DNA from: Pelagomonas calceolata
Taxonomy: Eukaryota; Sar; Pelagophyceae; Pelagomonadales; Pelagomonadaceae
Reading direction: 5' to 3'
NCBI GenBank assembly: GCA_918797485.1
Contig: CAKKNE010000004.1
Location: 1,488,001 to 1,552,000, forward strand
Length of the DNA: 64,000 nt
Part shown: piece by piece, positions 8,160 to 18,853 of the stretch
How the letters are laid out: every line of letters begins with the position of its first letter
Position numbering within the stretch: position 1 is the stretch's first letter
The notes under the pieces: generated by a model
What the model saw: the letters and a program-made list of their open reading frames with translations, nothing else
Told to the model about the DNA's origin: nothing
The model's database searches: none
Made by a program: the position numbers and the translations under genes

Positions 8160-10178
8160 ATGGCGGACCCCGAGATCTTCATCGTCTCGCGGCTCAACGA
8201 CTGCTTCGGCCTGGACCTGACGCTCGTCGACTTCGACGAGAAGGCGCCGCTCGAGCTGCTCCAGCTGCTGCTCGACGTCCTCGCCGACCTCGACCCGCGC
8301 CTGCGCGGTGACGTGCGCGACGCCGGAACAGCAGAGAGCGCCGGGCGGGCGGCCGACCTCCTGCGCCTGTTAAAATATCCGCCCCTCCGCGACCGCGCCG
8401 ACGCCGACGGATACCAGAAGTGGGTCGACGCGGCCGCGGCCGGCGCCACCACCACGGTCCACCCCGCGCTGCACTGGCTGCTGGGCGACGTCGAGCGGCA
8501 CCGGACGCGCGCCTACGTCGCGCGCTTCCTCGCGCCCGTCGACGTGCCGCCGCACCTGCTCGACGACGCGGCGCTCCGCGAGGCCTTCGAGCACCACCGG
8601 GCGCTCCAGCGCGACTTCCGGGACGCCCACCGGGCGGTCGTCGCCTCGCGGGCCGCGGCGGCGCGCGGCGACGGCGGCGCGCTCCGCGCGGAGGCGCGGC
8701 AGCTCGAGGCCGAGCGCGCGCAGCTCGAGGCCAAGGTCGCGGCGCTCCGCCGGCGCGGCGCCGACGTGCCCGACTTCGACCGGCTCCTGGCGGCGACGCG
8801 GGGCCTGCGGCTGGCGCAGGACGAGGACGCGCGGCTCCGCGAGACGGCCGCGCGGCAGCGCGAGGCCGCGCGGCGCGCCGAGGCCGCGCGGGCCCTGCGC
8901 GAGGCGCGGCTCGGGCGCCTGCGCGCCGGGGTCGGCGCGGCGCGCACGGCGGACGAGCTCATCGACGTCGCGCGGCGCGACGTCGAGGCGCTCGAGCGCC
9001 AGGCCGGCGCGGCGGAGGCGGCGCGGCGCGCCCCGGCGGCGGCGGCGGCGCGGCGCGAGGACGCGGCGGAGCTCCAGCGGCGCGTGGGCCACCTCGAGGC
9101 GCGCGTCGAGGAGCTGCGGGCGCGGTGCCGCGACGCGTGCGAGGCGCGCGGCGACGCGACGCTCCGGTCCTTCCGCGCGACGGCGCAGATCGTGGCGCGG
9201 CGCCTGGCGGAGAAGAGCGCGGCCGTCGACGGCCTCGAGGTCGACCTCGAGGCCGCGCGCCGCGCGCTCGCGGCCGCGCGGAGCGCGCCCGCGGCGGGGC
9301 CGGGGGGCGGCGGCGGGCCGGACGCGCGGCGCTTCGGCGAGCGGCTGCGGCGGACGACGCGAGACTACAAGGCCAAGCAGGAGCGGCTGCGGGCGCTGCG
9401 CGGCGAGCTCGTCGTCGCGCACCGCACCGAGCGCGTGCTGCGGGGCCGCGCGGGCGACCTGGACCGATTCCTGGACGGGCTCGAGGGGGCGCGGGGCGTG
9501 CGCGGCTACCGGGGCGCGCGCGCGCGCCTCGCGGCGGCCGCGGGCCGGCAGGAGGCGAGCGACGCGGCCAAGGCCGGCGAGCTCGAGGCCGCGGCGGGCC
9601 GCGCGCGCGCGGCCGCGGGGGCGCTCCGCGCGCGCAAGGCCGAGCTCGCGCCGCGCATCGCGGCCCTGCGCGAGGCGCGCGCCGGCTTCGCCGCCGCGCG
9701 CGGCGCGTTCGAGACCAAGCGCCGCGCGTACGACGCCGTCGCGGCGGCCGCCGAGGCCGACGTGCGGCGCCTCGGGCGCGAGGCGGACGCGCACCAGGAG
9801 GCCGCGCTCGCCGAGGAGTCGCGCTTCCACTACCTGAACTGCCTCTGCGGCGTCGCGCGCGCGGCCGCCGACCGCGCGCGCGCCGAGGACGCGCGCCGCG
9901 CGGCGCCCGCCGCGGCCCCGCGGCTCCTGCCGGACTTCGCGGGCTACGCCGAGCTCTACGCGCACAAGGGCGACCGCCAGCGCGCGCTCGTCGACCAGCT
10001 CCGGCGGAGGAAGGCCGGCCTCGACCGCGGCGCCGCGCCGCGCCGCCGCCAGCGCGCGCGCTTCGAGCACCTCCGCGCGCTCCTCGCGGCGCGCCTCGCG
10101 GCGCGCGGCGCGCGCGCCCCCGACGCCGCCGCGGCCGAGTACGACCTCGGCCACGCGCGCGTCGCGCAGTTCGCGTAG
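8160..10178 (+). CDS. IFT81: Intraflagellar transport protein 81
   Basis: The single exon encodes 672 residues, very close to the family's usual length of about 676. IFT81 is a core IFT-B1 subunit that pairs with IFT74 and binds tubulin cargo with its N-terminal calponin-homology domain. Residues 1-125 match that domain: LTLVDFDEKAPLELLQLLLD, LLRLLKYPPL, PALHWLLGDVERHR and YVARFLAPVDVP are all in the family order. The rest is long coiled coil, heavily built of Ala, Arg, Glu and Leu because of extreme GC codon use. The ATG at 8160 (ACGATGG) begins MADPEIFIVSRLND. A poly-C tract and a hairpin follow the stop. Confidence 0.95.
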   Translation: MADPEIFIVSRLNDCFGLDLTLVDFDEKAPLELLQLLLDVLADLDPRLRGDVRDAGTAESAGRAADLLRLLKYPPLRDRADADGYQKWVDAAAAGATTTVHPALHWLLGDVERHRTRAYVARFLAPVDVPPHLLDDAALREAFEHHRALQRDFRDAHRAVVASRAAAARGDGGALRAEARQLEAERAQLEAKVAALRRRGADVPDFDRLLAATRGLRLAQDEDARLRETAARQREAARRAEAARALREARLGRLRAGVGAARTADELIDVARRDVEALERQAGAAEAARRAPAAAAARREDAAELQRRVGHLEARVEELRARCRDACEARGDATLRSFRATAQIVARRLAEKSAAVDGLEVDLEAARRALAAARSAPAAGPGGGGGPDARRFGERLRRTTRDYKAKQERLRALRGELVVAHRTERVLRGRAGDLDRFLDGLEGARGVRGYRGARARLAAAAGRQEASDAAKAGELEAAAGRARAAAGALRARKAELAPRIAALREARAGFAAARGAFETKRRAYDAVAAAAEADVRRLGREADAHQEAALAEESRFHYLNCLCGVARAAADRARAEDARRAAPAAAPRLLPDFAGYAELYAHKGDRQRALVDQLRRRKAGLDRGAAPRRRQRARFEHLRALLAARLAARGARAPDAAAAEYDLGHARVAQFA

Positions 10179-11528
10179 CCGGCGGACGTCGCCCCCCCCC
10201 CCCCCCCCCGCCCCCGTCGCCCCCCTGACGCCATCCCCGGCGCCGCGCCGCGCCGGGGTAAATGGCGGGTCCGCGCGGGCCGCGAAAAAAGGTATAAACT
10301 CCTCTAGGGCCACCTGCCCTGAGGGCAGCTCACCGTAGAGGAGTTCAAACCTTTCCCCTGCCGGGGGGTGCTCCGGAAGGGTAAAAATCCATGAGGGGTG
10401 CGATGCAGGGGGAAATAGAGTGTGTAGCTCCGGACTTCCCCGGCAGCGTAGTGTAGTTGTCTAATCACTGGCAGCTGCCATTGCTTGACTCTTTGTATCT
10501 GCAATTATTTGCCTTCTGAGCATGTCCTTGTGCATCATGATCTCCTCTTCAGTGGAAGTGATACCAAGAGTATCAATTGGTGAAGAAGGATCGGGTGCTT
10601 GCATTCCTCAGCACCAGTGAGCTTCGTATGAATTCTCCAATGAGCTTATTCTGTTGCTTTACCGTAGATTTTAGCTTTGTCAACTGAGCTTCCACTTTAT
10701 CTACCTTCCCCGGGCCTATAAGCGTCCCTATCTCCCTTAGGATGGGAAGTAGCCTAGGCGGCGGGTAATACAAGTACGGGTCACGGTCACGGAACCTTGT
10801 GCTTGGATACGTCTCAGTCACGGTTGAACCTTGGGATTCTACTAGACGTGTATTTCCATTGCAGGGGGCGATGGTCACGGTTTGGTTTTAACTTTAAGAC
10901 TTTTTAAACTTATAAACCAGGGTTAGTAGCCTGAGTAACTTGAAATCATGATAACTACTAGTAATCATGAACTTAATCATGATGATGATTGATTAATTAA
11001 GTAAATCTAAAAAGGAACAACTTGAACTTGAAGCCTGCCAGTGAGCTCTTACTTAAGAGCCTCAGGCTTCTTCCCGGGCCTCAGGCTGCTCAGTCAGGAT
11101 ACTACTAGTAGTACTACTTCCGAGTCGAGTGCCAGTCACGGTGCCAGGTGACGGTCACGGTCGCTGGCGTCAGTCTGAGGCCCGACCCGGGGCTGCCAGT
11201 GGCCAACCTCCGAGTCTGAGCCTGAGTGAACCGTGACCCGGCGGCCGGGCGTGACTCGGACAGCCTGACTCGGAGTCACGGTGGCCACGGCAACTTGAAT
11301 ATTTCCATCATCATGTGCCAGTGTGGAGACCACTGGGACCGAAATTACAAAGGCGGTGGGTAAGGACGTCTAGAACGACGTCATGTGCGCCCTGCGCTTT
11401 AATCCCGTACTAGTGTTAGTACAGATGATAAGTCTGATAAGTCACGGTTGTACCTACGGTACCGTAGATACTGTATATACAATTGCTTGTACCTACGCTA
11501 GAGCACGTAACGCCCACGCCCAATCACC
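10179..11528. other. Spacer with hairpin and word-rich DNA
   Basis: A poly-C tract (about 10193-10210) follows IFT81, then a hairpin at 10288-10354. A frame at 10573-10878 (minus) has a coiled-coil-like segment but no ATG and I do not call it a gene. A LINE-tail relic in minus orientation lies near 10989-11018. From about 10890 to 11340 the DNA is made of recurring words (CACGGT, CTGAG, ACTCGGAGT, CCAGTG, ATCATGAT, CTAGTAG). Confidence 0.5.
10288..10354. repeat. Two-part hairpin downstream of IFT81
   Basis: Arms 10288-10306 and 10336-10354 pair at 17 of 19 positions. Inside them CTGCCC-TGA-GGGCAG forms a second perfect hairpin. The folded unit of 67 bases lies 110 bases past the IFT81 stop and is followed by another G-rich run. 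Confidence 0.6.
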
Positions 11529-11927
11529 ATGCAAGACGGAGCAAGACCAGGACAGCAAGTTATCGAAATCATCTTGCCAACCTATTCTATGAAACCGGCC
11601 GAAGATGAAAAATTCTACCCTTCAAAAATCAGACAAATATGCACCGAGGCGTTAAAGGATGAGCTAGATAATAAAGAGTATTTCGAGGATGGTGCCAAAG
11701 ACTGGATCCTGACCATTGGGAATAAAATCAAAGCTCAGGCGAAGAGCCTCAATTTGCCACGATACAAAGTAATTGTACAAGTCACAATCGGACAAATGAA
11801 AGATCAAGGTGTAAGTGTCGCATCAAGGTGCCTCTGGGATCTTCTCTTTGATAATTACACTTCTGTTAATTATACCAACTCTTCCCTATGGGCTAATGCG
11901 ATGGTTTTTGGATTATATACCGATTGA
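11529..11927 (+). CDS. DYNLT: Tctex1-family dynein light chain
   Basis: The 132-residue single exon is a Tctex1 domain for nearly its whole length. The C-terminal half carries the family core: PRYKVIVQVTIGQMKDQG, RCLWDLLFDNY, then YTNSSLWANAMVFGLYTD. The YTNSSL-x5-VFG form resembles the Tctex1-domain-containing group (DYNLT2/2B, TCTEX1D2) more than DYNLT1. These light chains dimerise on dynein intermediate chains; the D2 type serves the retrograde IFT dynein. The start is the ATG at 11529 (CACCATGC). A GTAAGT string at 11811 is coding, not a splice site, because the conserved residues run through it. Confidence 0.88.
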   Translation: MQDGARPGQQVIEIILPTYSMKPAEDEKFYPSKIRQICTEALKDELDNKEYFEDGAKDWILTIGNKIKAQAKSLNLPRYKVIVQVTIGQMKDQGVSVASRCLWDLLFDNYTSVNYTNSSLWANAMVFGLYTD

Positions 11928-12389
11928 ATTGAGTCATCTGGTTCCACAGCTTAAAGAGGCTAAAAGTGCAGATATGATATTACTATGGTAATTCACGCCA
12001 GTGTATCGTGCGTACTAAACGCAACAGGGCATTTAGAGGTTGCTTGACCCTTGTCCGCTATGCGCATGGGCAGACCGACCTTTTAACTCGAAATGGACCT
12101 AAAAATAGAAACCTGCAATGCAGAGCGAAATAGGGAGGTCTATATGTTTCATTTATGAGGGACAGTTTTCTCGAGGACCGGCACATAAGGGATAGAACTC
12201 AAACTCGAGGTTGAACTCAGACTTGCCAGTGAACAAGCACTCATACGAAGAAGTCTTGTCACTGGCCGCCGGTTTGTCACCGTCATTTTCGAGATTTTTA
12301 GGGTGTTCAAGTTCCCTTCCCCCTGATCATAACAGCTTTTATGAGATTTGTTACTCTACTAGTAGCGACACCACATCGGGCCACGAGCA
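11928..12389. other. Spacer after the Tctex gene
   Basis: No gene or clear repeat is seen. The sequence has mixed composition and a CTACTAGTAG word near 12354. It leads into a family A repeat. Confidence 0.3.
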
Positions 12390-12931
12390 CGGCCCGGGCC
12401 CCGGGGTGTCTCCTAATCTGAGATTCGAGTTCCCAGCCTCTTGGCCGGCGCCGATTTTGGCTACGGGGTCCCCAAGGGTCCCTTTGTACGCCCCGTGACC
12501 GGGGTGGGGGGAAGGGGTCACTTTCGCGGCGAGACGCGGTCGCGAAGTTGCCCATCTGGCAAGGAGCTGTACCTCTTGCATCTGGGGCCTAACGTGCGGG
12601 TATTTTAGGAGCTCTGGCCCGAAAAATCAAAACTCGCTTCTATGCAGGTAATTTGGTCTCCCAGGGGGCCTCGGATACCTATGGCGTGGGGCGGATGCGT
12701 AGGCGCGGCCGGGTACCCGATGGGCTGCCAGATAGGTCGCCGACGCGGCACGAAACGCCACTGGCGCGACCTTCGCAGGCCACTAAAATTTCCAAACCTA
12801 ATAGTTTCGCTTACCCGTTTCAGTCACGTCCTAGAGGGGTTCCCAGGCCCCCTCGGCTCGATTTGGCGGCGGCCAAGACGTCTAGTTATAGAGATACGGC
12901 AAATTTGGGGTTTGGTGTCACCCCCCGTCCA
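12390..12931 (+). repeat. Dispersed repeat family A, copy 1
   Basis: This block shares long stretches with 36245-36905 (same strand) and 50870-51310 (opposite strand). Shared landmarks are AAAACTCGCTTCTATGC, GGTAATTTGGTC, GCCAGATAGGTCGC, GCGGCACGA, and the end TATAGAGATACGGCAAATTTG followed by GGGGTT. A frame with FPNLIVSLTRF is kept between copies 1 and 3. The copies differ by many substitutions and by insertions. Confidence 0.75.
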
Positions 12932-13661
12932 CGAGCTGAAGGGGCATTTTCGCGTTGCGCGATTTTTTAGCGTTTTTGGTATTTTCTGCCTTTAAAATGC
13001 GCGTCTATCTCGGCCGGATCGTCGAGTTAGACCGCGAACCCACTTGCGAAGTGGGCCCGGAGCTCGCGATCTATCGAAGTGTCACGGTCACGGGGTGCGA
13101 CGAGCATAGAGGCCGTCGCGGCGAGCAAGCAGCCCCTTTTTCATCAGCAGCCTTTCAATAGCCCCTCCCCGCCGCGATTTCGGTTGCTCTGGGGCCTCGC
13201 AGCGTTGGATATCGTAGAACGTTTGCGGCTGCCCATGGGGCAGTTTTTCATGCGTTCGCAGCCCCAAAATTCGTAGAGCTAGCCCCACCCGCGAAACGCC
13301 GAGACCGTCGGATCGGCCTCACGCGACGCCAAGACGGTCACGATGGCGCATGAACTTGCCCGTAGCTTCGCCCTGTCGTGCCCGGGCAGCAGGGCGTACA
13401 CTTTTTAGCAACCTCGCGACGAGATTTTGTGCTTACGAAAGCGGTTGGCGGCGTTGGCGCCCACAGAGGCCGCGGGACCACACGCTCTCGCCGCAAAGCA
13501 ACGCACTGCCAGCCTAGGTGCCAATACGCACTCCCGAGGCCCGCGCTGCCTCCGGCGCCGCTTGGGGCAGCCAACGACGCGCATTTTAAAATGCAGACAC
13601 TACTAAAACGCTAAAAAAAATCGCGTAACTTCGCCGTAAGGCGAAAATGCCCCTTAGCTCG
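12932..13661. mobile_element. Small DNA element with terminal inverted repeats (MITE-like)
   Basis: Left arm 12932-13005 and right arm 13576-13661 are inverted copies. Both carry AGGGGCATTTTCGC, a GCGATTTTTTAGCG core and AAAATGCGCGTC. The right arm has about 12 extra bases. The interior of about 570 bases has no transposase frame. Its segment 13051-13110 (GTGGGCCCGGAGCTCGCG and on) recurs at 58910-58968. It directly abuts family A copy 1, so either one landed in the other or they form one composite. Confidence 0.7.
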
Positions 13662-14020
13662 CAGTCACGGTGTCTAGTCTGGACTCTGGTGCCCCCCCCA
13701 TATGATACTCACTGGCAGGCTGCCAGTGAATTTTAAGGACAAGGCGTGCCGGTCATTACAAACAAATGTACTACTGACCTGCAGTTCTAGGCAAACCTGT
13801 TCGCCTCGATAACACAAACCGCTCGGCGTGAGCCTTCGCTGTCGTAATGTATGTATGTATGTATGTAATGTATGTATGTATGTATGTATTAGAGTCGCGG
13901 TCCGGTAAGAGTTTCGTTCTGACAAGTGATTCTCCTCGAAAGATTCCCCAGGATCTTCAAAGAAAAAGGGCAGGCTTGAAGAATATCGCATAAAGCGCCA
14001 CCGGGTCCGTCTTCTATCTG
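13662..14020. other. Spacer downstream of the large minus-strand gene
   Basis: It contains an ATGT microsatellite at 13845-13890. A frame on the minus strand (RYSSSLPFFFEDPG) could be an extra 3' exon of the large gene at 14021-18853, but no family match supports it. Confidence 0.3.
13845..13890. repeat. ATGT microsatellite
   Basis: The 4-mer ATGT is repeated about eleven times with one one-base slip near 13866. Its reverse frame would read HTYIHT repeats and should not be called a gene. Confidence 0.9.
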
Positions 14021-17000
14021 TTATGTCCCCTTGTCAACGCCAACCATGCTATTGGCTCTAAGTAAATGGACGATAGGCACTGCTAATTCATCAGCGAGTG
14101 CCTTGGCAAGCCAATTGAATTTGACACAGCTTCGTTGGGTATCCAGGCTGGCCGTTATGTGAGACAAAAGTGGATCTGGAGCAAAAAACAATTCTTTTCC
14201 CATGGCCTGGGTCAATAGGGCATCTCGAGGTGCGTAAAGCTGTGACAAGGGGATGACTTTGCACGGAGGTGTGTTACTATCGATTATCTGCGAAGATAAA
14301 TGAGCTTTTGCGCGTCTAGTACCGAGGAATTGATCGTTTCTGAGGTAAGGCATGTTTGGGTAAAGTGGAAGAAAGTGACCTTCATCACATTGAGATTGAG
14401 TTAGATCAGCAACAAGAGAGTCAATGACATGCTTCATCTCAAATGCAATATGCATTGGCGCTTCATCTATTGTATTCAAAGGAGAACTTCTGCACCACCT
14501 TTGGATCTTGTTGCTGGCATGCGCATGCTGGTGACTACCAACAAACCATTCGGGAATATGCTTGTTGATGACATCACTGGCGCACAGAATTCGAGAGACC
14601 GCAGTGTCAGCAAAACACTCCCAGGGTAGCACATGAGCTCGCTCGGAGCAGAGAAGTGTGATAAACGACCCGTTCTCATCCTCAAAAGTAGTCAAAGCTG
14701 AAAAAAAATTGTGCGGAAGCGCAATCATATGAGCGATGCGCTTGATGATACACCTCCGATGTTCAACTCTATTCATCCTCACCTTCACACGCCGTGTACC
14801 TGCAAATGCGCCGACAAGAGAGGCAGAAACCGCGTCGAGACCTTGATTAAATTGACCAAAGGTGATCATGTGGCGCCAACCAAGATGCGGGGCATAGACA
14901 ATTAAAGAATTGGCAGCGTGGATCGCGTACGCAGCTGGTGCACAACAAAATTTCGCGATTGTGCAATCTGCAGACCAACGGCGTAGACGACGCATCCCAG
15001 CAGCGAACTCACGAAGAGCACCACGGTTTCTGCCTTGTAATTCGTAGAGGTTGAGGTTGCCTAGGCGATGGTGGCTCACGTTTGCATGCATTCTCACAAG
15101 ACACCTCCAACAAGCAAGGGAGTCAAGCACATGGTGTTTATGGTTTCTATGTTGGCTACTGGCATTATGGTAAGTGACAAGAGGCCAGGTCAATCTGCGA
15201 CGCACATCACGCTCAAAGATAACAAAGATGTCAAAAAGCATGAGATTTTCATCTATCATTGCTCTATCTGCAACCGCAGCAAGAAGACGGAGCAAGCGCT
15301 CAAATATCAGTCGCAGATTTGCAAGGACAGTGGAAGCTGCAATAGGAACCAAAGGGACGAACAAACCATCAACGAAGAGTCGCAACAGTATTTCCCGTGC
15401 CTCCCACCAGTGGGCGATGGCACTTAAAGGATCATCTTGAATGTATCGCAACTCTGCAACGTTGAGGTAAGCATCGAGAAGAAGAAGAGGTTCACTTATC
15501 ACTGCGGCAAGTTCCAGTGCATGGTGTGCTGCTACATCAATTTCATCAGCACTCCCTTGTTGTCCCTTTTGTTGCATGGTAGTTTCTGCAAACACTACAC
15601 CAAGGCTAGCTGAGGCAAAAGCTGCAGCGGCATGTGCGACACCAAAATAGTCGTCGATTGCCTTAAAGCATTCGAGTGCTTGTCGGTACCAACGTGGGGC
15701 ACCGACCGGATCACAAAAATTGTGAGACCGGGAACAGAGTGACACTTCATTGGTCACGTTTAAATTTATTTTCCTTCTAGTAGATGCATTGACGATGTTT
15801 GGTTGGTGTCGGTGGAGTACAGCGCCACAAGAACCATCAACGCATGAAAGTGCTTGTGTCGCCTCAATTTTTATGGCAACCTGCGCCTGACCCTGAAGCT
15901 CATAGAGTGCGCCAAGTTCATACAGCCCTTGCACGGATCCAACACGAGAAACTACAGACTCAACAGCAGCAACCGTGGGGCCAAGTGACCTCCATGCCAT
16001 CTTAGGTTGTCCGCCTAACAACGCTACCTGTGCAAATAATTTACCAAGGTCGACACCTTCTTCACAAGAAGAGACACCCCTCCCCTTAATGGGCATCTCC
16101 CACAAGAAGTTTGGTTGGTGAGTTATCGTGGGGCTTGCCAAGCCAGGTAGACGTTGGCGAAGGCGTTGAATTCGCCGGAGGGCAGTGTGCGCACTCACAG
16201 CCTTTCCACAAAGAACTTCAGTTTCAGTATAGTGCGATAAACTGGCAATGCGGCGGCGACTTGATGCTGGCCTTGTAGTTAACACCTGCCTTAGGCAGTG
16301 CGACGCAGAAACGGGGTCACACTGTTTGGCTAGGAGATGAGTAGCAAATGATGCAGCATGCTGTATTGCAATTTCAAATTCCTGTGATGTAGTGTGTGTT
16401 ATATGTGTTGTACATAGCCGATGGCGTTTGGAAAGAGTAGTGTCAATCTCCAACAAAGCGTTGTTCACAAGTCGAACGTCACATGCGTTAACGTGCTGCT
16501 TTACCAGCAGTTCGGTCGTAAATTGGAACTCGTGGATATCTTGCGTCACAATTGAATCCATGGCATGGTGATTTGTTCCCCAATCTGCTATAGGAAATGT
16601 ATTTTTATTATCTTGCTCACACTCGAAGTGCTGGTACAGGTCCGCAAGGACAAGTTTGCAGTGCGTTGAGCCAGTCCTATCATCACTTTGACGGGCAGCT
16701 ATGACGCATAATTCACGTCGCAACTTTCTTCTTTCATTCATGTCATTGCGGAGTGCTAAAATTGCCACGCAAATGTCAAGGACTAGAAGTGTGTATGCAT
16801 ATTTTGCTCGTCGGTCAAGTGCTCGTGCAAGAGCTCTGAGTGCTGTATACCCCAGCGAACATGATAGAGTAGAATAAGCTAGTGGACTTGCATGAACCCT
16901 TGATAGATTAACATCAAATTGAAGTGCATGAGACGGGAGATCGACCTAGATATAAATTGAGTGCATGGGTTTTTAAAATACATTTGCTCTGGCTCTAGGC

Positions 17001-18853
17001 TGGCTCTGTGGTTGTGTGTTGGTCTAAAACACACGTTGCCTCGAACAGCAACATTTCAGCAATCCGAATTTCCTGCGTCGCTGCATGGGGACTCCTATGA
17101 CCGCGCCTGATTTGTTTGCAAACACCCATGGATGAAACGGCATTACGAGAACCATAAACACCTTTGAGATAGCTGAGGCCAAGAGCAAGGGAAGCCTTAG
17201 CCCGCGGCAAGCTTGCCGGGGGCAGTGCCGACACAAGAGAAGCCAGTCGTCCTTCAACAAGTCGAGAGGTCGGCGAGGACAATTCACCCCCGCACCCAAC
17301 AGAACTATTATCGCAAGTTGTATCGCAGAATTCCACTTCCAGGCTACGACGTACAGAGACAAAATCAAACTCTGTTTCGTCCAGCATCAAATTTTCTCCG
17401 GTTAATGGCGAAAAGCCGATGGCCTCCATTCGCAAATCTGATAGGGCAAGGGCCTCCAGCTCCTCAGCAGCAACAAAGAGAAGTTTCCTACGAAGCGTGT
17501 TTGCCATGCCAAAAGCTGATGCTATGCCAGACCAAGATAGCGGTGGAAGTGCAGAGCACCAGCAGCCAGTGCGAAACTGTTGGGGCTTTGTTGTTTCACG
17601 TCTGGTCCATTTGCAGATAAATCGACGCACTGGACGTACATGGACCTATACTTGCGACAGATCGACTGCTTCAGATAAAAGCCGGACACTGTGCTGCCTA
17701 CGAGTGCTAGGTGTGCAATTGCCTCGTCGACTGTTAGCCTGCTTCTAGCTCTAAGCACAATGTCGACTATATCATACACCAGCGCTGAAGTGCCGCGGCG
17801 AAAAGCAGCAAGATCACTGGCGTCGAGAGAGAGAATGTCTAACAAAAGCGGAATCTCATGACGAGTTGATTTGATGATTTTTGCGGCACACAACTCGTCA
17901 AAGCGTTGAACAAAACGGCAGACTAGACGACAGAGGCGTGCACAACACTGGCGGCAACGCAAGTCATCATCCAACGTTGTAGGTCTATTAAGACCATCAC
18001 CAAAAGTTAATATCCGAAGTGTGGCTGGTTTAGCCATTGTTGCATGTTCCAGACGATGGAGAAGAGCCTTTATTTGTGCCCCACAGTCACGCCAATTCTC
18101 GTTGCAGTATGACATTTCTGCTGCGCGCAATGCCTGTTCCAGTGCAGTTTCTTGACTTGGTGAACGCTCTCGCTCTATTGTTTCTGTGACTTTTAGTGGT
18201 GAGGGTCGTGCCACAACCGCCGACGTGTAAGAAACTTTAAGGCAAAGGTTTCGCAGCCAAGTGATGGTACATGGAGCTGACTCTGGAGCTCTTGGATACG
18301 AGGAGATTGCCGCCATTTCTGCAAGTGGAGCACAAGCAACCTTGTTATTTGATTTAGGTTCGGAGACAATATTTTGCAGTTGTGATGATCTCAAAATTGT
18401 GCTAATACATCTGTTGAGGTTACGACAACAGGTTCTGTAATCAGCGGTACGTTGTCGCCGGTAGGAAAGATAGGCTGAAAACAGTGTCGGTTGTTGGGGC
18501 ATGTACTGAGTGTCTTGCTTATCTTTGAAGATGGTTGCATCCGCAAAAATATGTTCATCAAGGTACTCGAGGAGCGAGTCAACTCGAGGCGACGTGCATG
18601 AATGCTCATGGGTGTTTGGTAGGGCTGTACCAGGTAGCGCAGATTTTGGTTCTTCAGTGGAGATTGCAGACAGGGTATTACATAGCGCAAGTTCTGCATC
18701 CCAGTCTTCGTTTCCCGCTGGGCTCCCCGAACTACCCGAACCGCCGTGTATTAATTGGCTTGACTCAATCAAGAAATTGTTTGTCAGTTGGTCGGGTTCG
18801 AACGAAAAGTCGGCATCCCAGCAGCGTCCTCCCGGGGGGGTCGCCCTGGCCAT
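14021..18853 (-). CDS. Large helical (TPR-like) protein, family uncertain
   Basis: Three exons fit one frame: 17560-18853, 17035-17521 and 14021-16898, with introns of 38 and 136 bases. The lengths add to exactly 1553 codons. Segments of paired helices such as GLYELGALYELQGQAQVAIK and LLLDAYLNVAELRYIQDD suggest TPR-like repeats. Near residue 1330 lies ITLLCSERAHVLPWE followed by AVSRILCAS, a pattern seen ahead of the protease core in separase and in CHAT-like regions of large axonemal TPR proteins (CFAP46/CFAP54 type). No separase His-Gly or Cys motif follows, so separase is not supported; a ciliary central-apparatus protein is one option. The 38-base intron is followed by C, not G, so that junction is less sure. 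Confidence 0.6.

Noticed and set aside
8370-10313. 647-codon minus-strand frame opposite IFT81
   Set aside because: It is the antisense shadow of a gene whose identity is clear from its calponin-homology domain.
10573-10878. Minus-strand frame with a coiled-coil-like segment (VDKVEAQLTKLK)
   Set aside because: It has no ATG, no family match and contains the recurring spacer words, so it may be open by chance or a mobile-element scrap.
11805-11820. GTAAGT inside the Tctex gene as a splice donor
   Set aside because: The conserved family residues run straight through it in one frame.
13674-13991. 105-codon minus-strand frame with HTYIHT repeats
   Set aside because: Half of it is the ATGT microsatellite read as protein.
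14021-18853. Firm call of separase for the large gene
   Set aside because: Only the LPWE...SRI pattern fits; the His and Cys catalytic motifs are not visible.
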